A DNA stretch of 64,000 nt from Flaccisagitta enflata (lineage: Eukaryota > Chaetognatha > Sagittoidea > Aphragmophora), in assembly GCA_965153355.1 (NCBI GenBank), contig OZ231127.1:44020001-44084000 (forward strand), in the 5' to 3' direction. Below are positions 15,444-25,245 of the stretch, piece by piece. The position numbers and the translations under genes are program-made. The notes under the pieces are model-generated. The model searched no databases. It was not told where the DNA came from and worked only from the letters and a program-made list of their open reading frames with translations. Position 1 is the first letter of the stretch. Each line of letters opens with the position of its first letter.

Positions 15444-15446
<3 letters not shown>

Positions 15447-15520
<74 letters not shown>
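15447..15520. repeat. (GA)n microsatellite
   Basis: Pure GA tract followed by a G-run. Confidence 0.95.
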
Positions 15521-15523
<3 letters not shown>

Positions 15524-15754
15524 GGGGGGGGGAAGGAGGAAGGGAGAGATTCTAAGAAAGCGATGATGGGTTGCAAGGAGGAGAAGAGGTGGTTGATAAG
15601 GTGACCATCAAAAGTACGTGCTACAGTAGTGGTTTATAAAATAGTAAAACGCTTCTGAAATGCGTGTTTTGAAATTCGTTTGACTCAAACAATAATTATT
15701 TTGTAACACTAATTATTTTGTAACATTTAAACAAAAGCCTTAATATCTGTATAA

Positions 15755-15920
15755 CAAGGCCGGATACACGGCAATCCAGTCGCGGACGGTTGGGCAGGAG
15801 CAGTAATTGCTTTTTGTGTTGACAAGTATTTTGTAGTTATATCTTAACTTTTTTGTTGCACATATCATTACGGAGGGAGGGACTAACCAACTGACCAACG
15901 AACACACGAACAAGGGCTTC
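15755..15920 (+). mobile_element. Family 1 element, class II, 3' hairpin lost
   Basis: Begins CAAGGCCGGATACACGGC, whose GGCCG/CGGC halves can pair, then the S1 motif AGTCGCGGAC and GGTTGGGCAGGAGCAGTAA. The array has decayed to ACTGACCAACGAACACACGAAC and the terminal hairpin is not recognisable. Confidence 0.75.
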
Positions 15921-16108
15921 CATAGTTGTTATTCAATAACTAAGAATATGGATGATTTTGTACAGGGGGAGAGTTTTCAAACAAGACAAGAAGCGGATGG
16001 TAGCGAGCGGGGTCAGGTTTTTAAGACGAAGCTTGAAATATAGAATGGGAAAGTCGAAAAGGAGGGCGAGGTATGAAATGCAAGCAAGAAATTGCAATAC
16101 CGATTACA

Positions 16109-16316
<208 letters not shown>

Positions 16317-16555
16317 AGTTAGAGAAAGAGCGAGAAAGCGAGAAAGCGAGCAAGCGCACATAATATTCGCGGTTTTGAGAGAGCGCGATAACGTAAATCA
16401 ATATTGTTGGCCTAATTTCAGCAACCTCTCCCCTACCACGCGCGCCCTCATGCGGTGCGTCGAGTTCACTTTCTCTCTTTCGTGCTTGATGATGAACAAC
16501 AATGAAACGGCGTTTTAACTTCTACCTACTTGTTCCGTGCATACGTTCAGTGGAA

Positions 16556-16964
16556 CAGGGGCCTGTAGAGGCCTATACACCCTATACAAAGTATAGGGGC
16601 AGGGGGTTCATAGAGATGAAGAGGGAAAAGGGAGAAAAAAAAAGAAGTAGGAAAAAAAAGAAAAAAAAGGGAAAAAAAGTTTTGGCCCCAATGTAGACCA
16701 ACGCCCCAGAGGGAGTGGTTTGTAAAACCAAGCCCTGAGATAATGATACAAATGCTGAAAACTCTTTTCAAAATACTAAAACTTTTTTTCTATTTTTGTT
16801 ATAGATCAAAGTACTTAGTTCAAAACTTGGATTTTCTTCTCCAAATAGAGTGTATAGAGATTGAAAAGTAATACATAAAAAAAGTACATGTGCTATGGGC
16901 CAAAACTAGGGGGGCCCATATTTTTGGATTGTATAGGGGCCCGAAGTCTCTCTGCTGGCCCCTG
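16556..16964. mobile_element. hAT-type MITE with perfect 8-bp target duplication
   Basis: A 409-bp element with short inverted ends CAGGGGCC...GGCCCCTG, flanked on both sides by the identical 8-bp sequence CAGTGGAA (16548-16555 and 16965-16972). CAGGG termini with 8-bp duplications are typical of the hAT superfamily. The interior is A/G-rich and non-coding, so it is non-autonomous. The intact duplication suggests a fairly recent insertion. Confidence 0.85.
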
Positions 16965-17060
16965 CAGTGGAAACTCTCCTCCAAGGTTCTCATGTCGAAT
17001 CCACGCGAGTCAGTGAGTGAATATCCCCACACTCGCAAATGTCAAGGTACTTACAAATTA

Positions 17061-17400
17061 TTAGTCGCATGCACGCGACTCTACAACCCGCTTTGTCCGT
17101 CTGTCCGTCCGTCCGTCGGTCCGTCGGTCCGTCCGTCACACTTTACTTTTTTTTACTATAATATCAATTCTTAGGTCATTTATAGTTATTCTAAGTCATT
17201 TTGAGTGATTCTAAGTCACTTTAAGTCAATTTAAGTCATTTTAAGTTATTTTAAGTCATTTTTGGTAATTAGGTTTTTTAGTCATTTTAAGACAATTTTG
17301 GTCATTTTAGGTCAGTCTAAGTCATTGAAAGTCATTCAAAGTCATTCTAAGTCATTCTTTGTCTGTAAGTCTCGCACGCGACTTATAGGTGTTGGCCTTG
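17061..17400 (-). mobile_element. Family 1 element, class III, with AGTCATTTTA array
   Basis: Reads TTAGTCGCATGCACGCGACTC (hairpin arms AGTCGC/GCGACT), then CTACAACCCGCTTTGTCCG and a (GTCC/GTCG)n array. A 220-bp array of degenerate AAGTCATTTT units follows, and the distal end GCACGCGACTTATAGG...GGCCTTG. The distal GCACGCGACT repeats the hairpin arm. The middle has expanded into its own tandem repeat. Confidence 0.85.
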
Positions 17401-17845
17401 TATCTGTTAAAGGCGGATTTTAACTAACGGGAATATGAGAAATAAAAAGAAATGGCATGAAAGGACCAACGTTTTATACCAGTTATTGGTGGATCGCCGA
17501 GCCGGGTGGTAACTGCATTTGCATTGCTTGTACCATCTCCCATCTGTAATGCTTTTTAGGTGGGCTAATTTCATCTGCAATTGTGCAATGCTTTTTAGGT
17601 GATCTTTTGAGGTGGGCCAAAGCAACCTAGTTACTGGTCTAATGAGGTCGTGTTCGTCGGTCGATCAGTTGGTCTGACATGTAATCATTCATAACCCCCA
17701 GCCCACCTGGTGCAACTATCGCTCTTTTTGGCTTTGTTTGAGAACCATGGTCATTTTTTTTTCTTCTCCGAATACTGTGATGAAGTTTTGAGTTATCTTA
17801 TCACAGACTTACCCTAACCCACCAATGATTGAACGTGTTATGATA
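17401..17845. other. Unassigned DNA with decayed family 1 traces
   Basis: 17645-17705 carries GTCGGTCGATCAGTTGGTC and ACCCCCAGCCCACC, possibly an eroded family 1 copy. Two copies of AATGCTTTTTAGGTG... also occur near 17550 and 17590. No gene seen. Confidence 0.4.
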
Positions 17846-17847
17846 TA

Positions 17848-18432
17848 CACCGTCTTTAAATCGAAATGGCAAATAGTAAACCTTTGCAGCTCCAAAACTA
17901 CTAGCCCAAAAGCTTTCAAATTTTCAGTGAATGTTGATAACAACTGACCATTTTGACATGCGAAAACTCAGATTTCGATACTGACTAGTTTGGGAACAGT
18001 AAAACACACGGAATATGCCCAATTTTCAGGACTGAATCTTTTTTTCTTGCTTTATTTGAGAAGACTTGTCCTTATCAATATACAGATGTCAAAAAGATTG
18101 AGCTAGAACTCTGGGGTTAGTCTCAAATAATGAGAAAATTTTCAGAGAAAAAACATTTACTAAAAAGATTCGGGTTCAATCTCGCTTAATCAGGAAAAAA
18201 GAAAAAAAAAGATATTCTTTCAAGTACAGCTGGGACAAATTGATTTTTTCTATAAAGTTGATAGCTTTTCAATGCTTTAATGACCCCCAAACTATCAGGT
18301 ATTAAAATCTGAGTTTTGGCATGACAAAATGGTCACGTGTTACCAACATTTACTGAAAATTTGAAGGTTTTTTGGCCAGTAGTTTTGGAACTACAAAGGT
18401 TTACTATTTGCCATTTCGAATTAAAGACGGTG
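17848..18432. mobile_element. TA-flanked MITE with about 125-bp inverted repeats
   Basis: A 585-bp element with ends CACCGTCTTTAA and its complement, flanked by TA on both sides (17846-17847 and 18433-18434). The arms 17848-17975 and 18305-18432 are clearly complementary with scattered mismatches. TA duplication and this size fit the Tc1/mariner superfamily. No transposase frame inside. Confidence 0.85.
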
Positions 18433-18748
18433 TAATACCTCTCTCATACGGAAATTCTGAACCTGCCTCATGTACAACCCAGTAAAAGTCCCAAATCTCA
18501 AAACGATAGGAACATTTCAATGTGAGTTATAACTATTTAAAGTTAAAGTATGAGTGGGGTGTCACGCCGATAGTTCTGAAAACGTTGCAGATAAGTTGTA
18601 CTGTTACTGTTTGCAGGCAAATTGGATCGAGGGAAATTGACGTCATACGATTTTGAGGGAGAAGCGTGTTCTTGGGATTCATGTTATGAAGAATACGTCA
18701 AATCAAAACCTTCGTTTACAGTCAGATCAATTATACGATTGATTTATC

Positions 18749-18956
<208 letters not shown>

Positions 18957-19013
18957 CAAGTGATGTCTCAAGGATATGATTGAACTCACCTAACCTTGGT
19001 AAGCGAATGCCCA

Positions 19014-19076
19014 CTAAGGCATACATGTTTAGGCATGCATGTTAAGGCATGCACACACTAAGGCATGCATGTTTAC
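19014..19076. repeat. Short AAGGCATGCATGTTTA minisatellite
   Basis: About four degenerate copies of a 15-16 bp unit containing GGCATGCATGTT. Related GCATGC-rich copies recur at 19575-19610. Confidence 0.7.
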
Positions 19077-19128
19077 GACATAGTTTCGGTCAGGTAATGC
19101 GCTACCTATCGCAACCCGTAACCTGGGG

Positions 19129-19386
19129 TGAGATCAAACTCCGGGGGTTGCTCGGGGTTGCTCAGGGTTGAATCCCAAGTAAACCCTGAGCCACCCAAGC
19201 TCGGGGTTTACTCGGGGTTGCTCGGGGTTTTCTCGGGGTTTGCACAGGGTTGACAGAAATCCTTCAATTATTTTCTAGAGACAATTCTGAGCCAACCCCA
19301 AGCCAACCCCAAGCAACCCCGAGCTCGGGGTTTGCTCAGGGTTTGCTCGGGGTTGGCTCAGGTTTGGCTCAGGGTTTAATCTCATG
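19129..19386. repeat. Fold-back repeat of GCTCGGGGTTG units
   Basis: An 11-bp unit (GCTCGGGGTTG/T) is repeated in one orientation on the left. Complementary CAACCCCGAGC units follow, then direct units again on the right. The outer ends GTGAGATCAAAC and GTTTAATCTCAT are complementary, suggesting a small fold-back element. It directly abuts the family 1 copy at 19387. Confidence 0.65.
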
Positions 19387-19550
19387 TTTTTAGTTGCGGA
19401 CTAAAAGAGGCTTTGTCCGTCCGTCGGTTGGTCGGTCGGTCGGTCGGTTGGTTGGTCGGTCCGTAGAGGTGATCGAGTTGAAAAGTGGGAAAACGCGCAT
19501 ATCCGCCCCTGCCCACCCGTCCGCAACTGGTGGCCGTGTATCCGGCCTTG
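19387..19550 (-). mobile_element. Family 1 element, class I, hairpin arm deleted
   Basis: Reads TTTTTAGTTGCGGAC, then continues directly as TAAAAGAGGCTTTGTCC, so the second hairpin arm is deleted. A GTCGGTTGGTCGG array follows. The distal end CCCCTGCCCACCCGTCCGCA-ACTGG...GGCCTTG is intact and its GTCCGCAACT complements the proximal AGTTGCGGAC. Confidence 0.85.
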
Positions 19551-19619
19551 TTCTGTTATAGAATATGAGGTGTATCGTACCATGCAATACCTGCATGCAA
19601 TGCCTGCATGCAATATCTA

Positions 19620-19789
19620 TCGTGAACGTGACTCTACCGCTATGTTTGTCCGTCCGTCTGTCCGATCATCTGTCCATCAGACACATCTTTTATCATGGTG
19701 TTTTCAGTGTCACTGTACAAATGCTTAGGTTACTTCATCAATGTTCCAACCCACTCGCACGCGACTTGGGTAGCTGTGTATCTGGCCTT
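19620..19789 (-). mobile_element. Degenerate family 1 element, class III
   Basis: Contains CGTGACTCTACCGC followed by GTCCGTCCGTCTGTCC. The distal end is CGCACGCGACTTGGGTAGC...GGCCTT, closely matching class III distal ends (55770). The proximal hairpin arm is eroded. Confidence 0.7.
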
Positions 19790-20083
19790 TTTTCAAAAGG
19801 TGGCAGGTCTAGAAAGTCAATTATCTTCGCTACAGTCGATTGCTTTTTTTTCATTTATCATCACTCTTTTCCTTCTATTTCTCCCTGATTTGCAACGTTG
19901 TTATCAACTTCATGTATCTCGTGATTTGCTTCCGCCCAGCGTTTTGTAATCACAGCCTAATTTTTTGTTAGTACACATCAATTGAAATATTCTATCAATG
20001 AGTTCTCAATATGCAGCATTGATTTATTGTTGTCAAATTTCGTAATTCCCCGTTTATAAATCGGGAACTATTTTGTTCGGGTT

Positions 20084-20352
20084 TTAGTCATGCCATTCCT
20101 CGTCATCTTCATCTTCGTCATTTTCGTCATCTTCGAATTGATCTCTTTCGCGGAATCCGATGGCTTCGTCGAGGGTGGAGGCGCCGACGATCAAATCGGA
20201 TATCAACACCGATTGGAAAGTCTCCACCTCAGAATTGGAATTTTCGAGGAAGATGACGTCATCGCGGCCCGAAAATTGATTTCCGTTGACGTCTGAGTTT
20301 CCGACTTTATTGTTGTTGTCGTCATCGCCGTTGGTGGCGGTCGATTTCCCCC
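20084..20352 (-). CDS. Possible terminal coding exon, acidic C-terminus
   Basis: On the minus strand an open segment ends at TAA (20084-20086); the next in-frame stop upstream is at 20366-20368. It encodes roughly 89 residues with a non-repetitive middle (VETFQSVLISDLIVGASTLD, then EAIGFRERDQF) and an acidic tail ending DEDEDDEEWHD. Codon third positions favour C/G, unlike the AT-rich surroundings. A CAG precedes 20352 and could be a splice acceptor, but the sequence before it is not pyrimidine-rich. It may belong with the Asp-rich frame at 21733. No family recognised. Confidence 0.3.
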
Positions 20353-20529
20353 CTGATTTGTGATTTTAGTGATTGTAAGTTTACACGTATACGTATACAG
20401 TTGAAGATTACTCTCTATGACGGCAAACCAGTTGAGATGGAGAGAAAATTGATAACAAGCAAGCACGTGGCAGTCACGTGGAGTTAAATAAAACTAACGA
20501 ATTTCAAGGGATTAGGCTTAGTCATAACG

Positions 20530-21410
20530 GACCGACGGATCAATGGAGTAAGGGTTGGACGAAACCTCTCATAAAGTCATAGTTCGCGACCAAAAACCAT
20601 GTTGTCAGTCAATGTTGCATGTTGCATGACAACATTTCATAACAAACGTCGTTTCACTCTTCATTCTAAAACGATGCATGAACGCAGAACAAATACATCA
20701 ACAACCATTTACTGCCGAGTGCCAACTCTGCGGTTTCTATCATGACTAAAAAAAAAGAGAAAAAAAAATCGAAAAAGGAACAAGATCTTCAATGGCTGCT
20801 TTTATCGCTGAGTGGTTGAGTTCGATTTCTTCTCTCTTTTCATTTTTCTTTCAAATCTAGGTCAGAAAATCTCAAATTTCACGCATTCAACTGTCATTCC
20901 ATTCTTTTTTTTTAAAAAAGCAAAAAAAAACTCACATTTCCGCGACAAATGCACGCGCGAGTTGAAAAAAAAAAAGCGATAATGATGAGTCAGTTCATGC
21001 TCAGTTTGAAATGGTAAAGTGGGTGACTTTTCCAAGAATTCGTTTGTGCTCAGTTTTAAATACTTGGGGGAGTAATTGTGTCATTGAAAGATTTGTGCAA
21101 TTTTTTTACAAAGACGCTATATGGCAACTGTACTACGGATTTTAAATGCTTTTGCGACTAACTGTTCCATGAATTTTTTTAATGCTCCACTGCGCAATGC
21201 TCAAACCTGCAAACACTTTTTCAAAGATACAAATTTACAATATTGATGGGGTATTGAGAAAATTGCTCAAGTGTATGTAAATGAAAATAACCAATAAATG
21301 TACTATACTACACTTTAGTTCACTTTACCGTAGATTTTTCTTCATCCAAGATTAAATCTATTTTGATTATGGTTTTGATTTTGATTAAATCTATTTTGAT
21401 TAAATCTATT
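20530..21410. other. Unassigned AT-rich DNA
   Basis: No recognised element; homopolymer A/T runs are common. A GGACCGACGGATC trace at 20528 may be a family 1 remnant. Confidence 0.4.
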
Positions 21411-21411
21411 T

Positions 21412-21500
21412 TGACTTTGACTTTGACTTTGATTTTGATTTTGATTTTGATTTTGATTTTGATTTTGATTTTGATTTTGATTTTGATTTTGATTTTGATA
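21412..21500. repeat. (TTTTGA)n hexanucleotide repeat
   Basis: About 15 units of GATTTT/GACTTT, starting as GACTTT and becoming pure GATTTT. Confidence 0.9.
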
Positions 21501-21589
21501 TTGTGATGAGTACAACAATTTATCCTTTATAAAACTATGTAAATCAGGCCAACTTTATTGACAATTTCTTTCTTTTAAGTAATCGAGCC

Positions 21590-21702
21590 CTCAAAGGTTG
21601 CACCTGCCTGTTGTGCTGTTACGACTACGTCATTCATGTCATCAAAGGTTGCACCTGCCTGCTGTGCTGTTACGACTACCGACTACGTCATTCATGTCAT
21701 TT
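21590..21702. repeat. Two-copy tandem duplication, 50-57 bp unit
   Basis: TCAAAGGTTGCACCTGCCTG begins at about 21591 and again at about 21640. The second copy carries an internal CGACTAC insertion. Confidence 0.9.
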
Positions 21703-21732
21703 CATTTCTTCCAAATGAAGGAAAATTTCTTT

Positions 21733-22341
21733 TCATTGAGGATGAACGCGGCTAATCGATACAAATCGGAGACGTGAGCGAAGCAAGAAAAAGGCGGATA
21801 CAAACCCACAATCGGAAAATGAGCCGCGTGATTTTCCACTGCTGCCATTCGGATCGTCATCGTCGTTATCGTCATCTTTGTCGGTGTCATCATCGTTATC
21901 GTCATCGTCATCTTTGTCGGTGTCATCGTCGTTATTGTCATCTTTGTCGGTGTCATCAACGTTATCGTCTTCGTCATCTTTGTCGGTGTCATCGTCGTTA
22001 TCGTCATCGTCATCGTCATCTTTGTCGGCGTCATCGTCATCATCGTCATCTTTGTCGGTGTCATCAACGTTATCGTCATTGTCATCTTTGTCGGTGTCAT
22101 CGTCGTTATCGTCATCGTCATCGTCATCTTTGTCGGTGTCATCGTCGTTATCGTCATCGTCAACTTTGTCGGTGTCATCGTCGTTATCGTCATCGTCATC
22201 TTTGTCGTTGTTATCGTCATCGTCATCTTTGTCGTTGTCATCGTCGTCGTTGGTATCGTCATTGTCCTTCTCGTAATTGCCACCGTCGCTTTCGTTTTCA
22301 TTGTCCATTTCAACGATGTTGCCATCGACATATTTTTTCAT
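21733..22341 (-). CDS. Possible Asp-rich coding segment
   Basis: A minus-strand frame of 202 codons begins MKKYVDGNIVEMDNENESDG and passes into degenerate repeats of an acidic unit (DDNDDDTDKDDD). It ends with a different, Arg/Phe-rich tail that may be intron read-through. The DNA is a GTCATC/GTCGTT array, so the frame could be a by-product of a microsatellite. The non-repetitive start and the acidic downstream segment at 20084-20352 on the same strand allow a two-exon acidic protein, which is inference. Function unknown. Confidence 0.22.
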   Translation of the reverse strand: MKKYVDGNIVEMDNENESDGGNYEKDNDDTNDDDDNDKDDDDDNNDKDDDDDNDDDTDKVDDDDNDDDTDKDDDDDDDNDDDTDKDDNDDNVDDTDKDDDDDDDADKDDDDDDDNDDDTDKDDEDDNVDDTDKDDNNDDDTDKDDDDDNDDDTDKDDDNDDDDPNGSSGKSRGSFSDCGFVSAFFLLRSRLRFVSISRVHPQ

Positions 22342-22359
22342 CTGTTCTGTTATCGTTAT

Positions 22360-22361
22360 AG

Positions 22362-22442
<81 letters not shown>
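22360..22442. repeat. (GTT)n microsatellite
   Basis: Pure GTT tract, poly-Gln in one minus-strand frame that continues into the frame at 22341. Confidence 0.95.
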
Positions 22443-22443
<1 letters not shown>

Positions 22444-22597
22444 CGTTGTTTCGGTTATTTTTGTTGTTTTCGTTGTTGTTATCGTTGTTTTGATTGCTGT
22501 TGTTATCGTTGTTTTGATTGCTGTTGTTGTCGTTTTTGTTTTGTTGTTGTTGCTGCTGTTGTTGTTACTTTTCTCGCCGTCGTCGCCTTGAGTACTG

Positions 22598-22603
22598 TTT
22601 TCG

Positions 22604-22636
<33 letters not shown>

Positions 22637-22661
22637 TGTTGTTGTCATTTTGTTTTTTGTG

Positions 22662-22739
<78 letters not shown>

Positions 22740-22741
22740 GC
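22598..22741. repeat. (GTT)n microsatellite, interrupted
   Basis: Two GTT tracts (22598-22635 and 22661-22741) separated by a short T-rich segment. Confidence 0.95.
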
Positions 22742-23930
22742 TGTTTCAGTAGTCGTTGTCGTTGTCAAGTCTTATGTTGTCATTGCATTGGCATTAGCCT
22801 TACTATATTTATCATATTAGCAGGGGTGTATATTCTTGAGTCGCTTTTGATTTTCCCCCCCCCCTGCCTTTGATTTTCTTCCCCGCGACGCGTCACATCG
22901 CGTTTTTATATCCATGATTTTCTTCCCCATATGACATGGAGAACCGAAATATATCTCATTTTATTCAGGCTCTGTGACAGCATTACGGAGCTTGAAAATG
23001 ACCATTTTTGACCAAGTGAGAAATCCATTGCCTCCCACACTATCCCCACATGGGCCGTTTCCAGAAAAACAGCCACTTAGTGAGGGTTTGACCACGGAAG
23101 AACGGCAAAAAGAGAGAGGAAATGCATGAAAATATCAAAACTAAGCTGAGAAAATTTTTTTTACCTTTTTTTTGATTGAATGTTACCGCCAAATTGTTAG
23201 GCTTGACATCAATTCCACAGAACATATTCACTTATCTACTAATGAAAAACAAATAACATTCTTTACAGCCCTTCATATTTATTTCTTATGCCCTTATTAA
23301 AAAAAACCTTGTTTGCTGTCAATTGATAATTATCGATTGGTAATTTTCAGTTTACAACTTGTGTTCCCAAAAAATCTATCTTCCTGTTAACACAGCTCCT
23401 TGAAATTTTTACTGTAGTTAGTGGACGTACCCGGCTGTCTGCATGTCAAATTTTATCAAAATATACCTATGGGAAGTGGGGTTTCCATCGATTTGTTTTT
23501 CCAAAACCGAGAAAATTATGATTTTGGAGAGTGGCATCTTTTCCGGCGTAAATTTTATTACGGCTTTACCTAGAAGAAATTCGTATTTTCAAGAACATCT
23601 GTCTTTAGATATGGTATTTTGCTTGAGACGGATGTTCTTCATTTTTTCATTTTTTCATTTTTCATACGAATTTAAAATTTACGGTAGCGCTTGTCATGCC
23701 CACTTTTTTCATTTGAAATCAGTCGCAGCTAACACTTCTTACCTACAGTTGTAGAATCTTAAGATTCTCAGTAATGACTCAAAATAGAAGCCCAAAAGGG
23801 TGGATTTCACTTCTCTGCTGAAAAATGAGATCTTTCTTATCAGATTATGACCCTTTCGGTATGCAAATTAGTTTTTAAGATAAAAAGATGTGAACGTGAA
23901 AAGCTTGATAGTTCGTGTGAGTGCCGGTGA

Positions 23931-23989
23931 TTGTGTGAGCGCCTGTGTGTGTATGTGTGTGCGCGCCTGTGTGTGTATGTGTGTGAGCG

Positions 23990-24064
<75 letters not shown>
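23931..24064. repeat. (GT)n microsatellite with GCGCCTGTGT variants
   Basis: Three roughly 30-bp units of GAGCGCCTGTGTGTGTATGT type followed by a pure GT tract. Confidence 0.95.
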
Positions 24065-24066
<2 letters not shown>

Positions 24067-24077
24067 CATGCGAGAAA

Positions 24078-24288
24078 AGATGAGGGCTCATAATGTCATT
24101 GGGGACGGGTGGGCAGGGGCCCCAACACCCCCACCCAGCCCACACGCACTCACAGACAATCAAAAGCAGCATCAAATATTTATGTTTTCGCACTTTTCAA
24201 CTCTATCATCATAGACGGACCAACAGCCAGACAGACTAACCAACGGACGGACGGACAAAGCCTCTTGTAGAGTTGCATGTCCGGAACA
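24078..24288 (+). mobile_element. Family 1 element, class I
   Basis: The 5' hairpin here is ATGAG-GG-CTCAT, replacing the GTGAC...GTCAC of relatives at 45237 and 63209 while keeping the stem. Then come GGGGACGGGTGGGCAGGGGC, a CCCACCC stretch, a GACGGACGGACAAAGCC array and a decayed terminus TAGAGTTGCATGTCCGGAAC-AAAAA. Confidence 0.8.
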
Positions 24289-24308
24289 AAAAAAAGAGGA
24301 GGAAGAAA

Positions 24309-24430
24309 CAAGGCCAAGTAGGCCAATAAGGTGCGACGTGTGGATCGTCGAACGAATGCGTTACCCAACCAACCAACCGACCAACCAACGGACACAGCCA
24401 GTTATAGAGGTGCTTTGTCGCACCTAAAAA
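24309..24430 (+). mobile_element. Family 1 element, class IV (AGGTGC/GCACCT stem)
   Basis: Begins CAAGGCCAAGTAGGCC (a GGCC-AAGTA-GGCC hairpin), then S1 = AAGGTGCGAC. A CCAACCAACC array and GGACACAGCCAG follow. It ends with the hairpin AGGTGC-TTTGTC-GCACCT and TAAAAA. The stem sequence is quite unlike the AGTCGCG stems of the other classes, yet the arms still pair and S1 still matches. A near-identical copy is at 45989. Confidence 0.9.
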
Positions 24431-24460
24431 CCGAACAAGGAATAAGAAAAAAAAAACAAT

Positions 24461-24508
24461 GAAAGAAAGAAAGAAAGAAAAAAAGAAAGAAAGAAAGAAA
24501 GAAAGAAA
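24461..24508. repeat. (GAAA)n microsatellite
   Basis: GAAA tract filling the gap between two family 1 copies. Confidence 0.9.
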
Positions 24509-24509
24509 A

Positions 24510-24658
24510 CAAGGCAGGATACACGGCAATCCAGTCGTGGATGGTTGGGCAGGAGCAGTAAAGCGATAACCACTCGGAATTCAAAAATGTGACGGACGGA
24601 CATAACGACCTACTGACCAACACGGCAAGGTGTTGAGTTGCGTGTCCGCGACTAAAAA
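24510..24658 (+). mobile_element. Family 1 element, class I/II intermediate
   Basis: Begins CAAGGCAGGATACACGGC, S1 = AGTCGTGGAT, GGTTGGGCAGGAGCAGTAA, then a short GACGGAC stretch. The terminal hairpin is AGTTGCG-TGTC-CGCGACT followed by AAAAAG. One arm is class I and the other class II, leaving a single T-G wobble. A (GAAA)n tract starts right after the A-tail. Confidence 0.9.
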
Positions 24659-24661
24659 GAA

Positions 24662-24725
24662 TGAAAGAAAGAAAGAAAGAAAGAAAAAAAGAAAGAAAGA
24701 AAGACAGAAAGAGAGAGAGAGAAAG
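24662..24725. repeat. (GAAA)n microsatellite
   Basis: Begins a few bases after the AAAAAG tail of the family 1 copy ending 24658 and ends at the next element's 5' end at 24732. Confidence 0.9.
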
Positions 24726-24731
24726 GAACCG

Positions 24732-25192
24732 GTCGCTCTAGCGTCATATGGACAGCGGTATCGTTGCCCCATTGTTAGTCATCATTGTCAGGGAAGAATG
24801 AGGTTAATGGGGCAGCGGCCCCGGAGGGGCCGATGACCTATGATTCCACATAGGGCAATGAGAAAATTTACATAAACGAGTATTGAACTTGGCAAGTAGT
24901 ACCCTTCACAGGAAATATGCTGATTTGACAGGCCTGAGAAGGCTGATTTGATGTCTAGAAAAGCTAATTTGAGGCCTGGTGGGGCTTATTTCAGGCCTGA
25001 GAGGGCTGATTTTAAGCTTGAGAAGGCTGATTTGAGGTCTAGAAAAGCTGATTGAGGCCTGAGAGAGCTGATTTCAAGCCTGAGAAGGCTGATTTGAGGT
25101 CAAGAAGAGCTGTTTTGAGGCCTAAGAGGGCTGATTTCAGGTCTGATAAGGGACAAAGGCTCATAAAGAGTTTCGTGTCCGCAACTAAAAAG
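24732..25192 (+). mobile_element. Chimeric element: family 2 5' end, family 1 3' end
   Basis: The 5' part has the family 2 extension (GTCGCTCTAGCGTC...), then GGGCAGCGGCCCCGGAGGGG at 24810. Next is a hairpin CCTATG-ATTCCA-CATAGG, then 21-bp GGCCTGAGAAGGCTGATTT-type units. The expected right inverted repeat is absent. The element ends as a class I family 1 terminus at 25148-25192: GACAAAGGCTCATAAAGAG, then TGTCCGCAACTAAAAAG. The exchanged ends link the two families. Confidence 0.75.
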
Positions 25193-25245
25193 ACAGAAAG
25201 AAAGAAAGAAATAAAGAAAGAAAGAAACAGAGAAAGGAAGAAATA

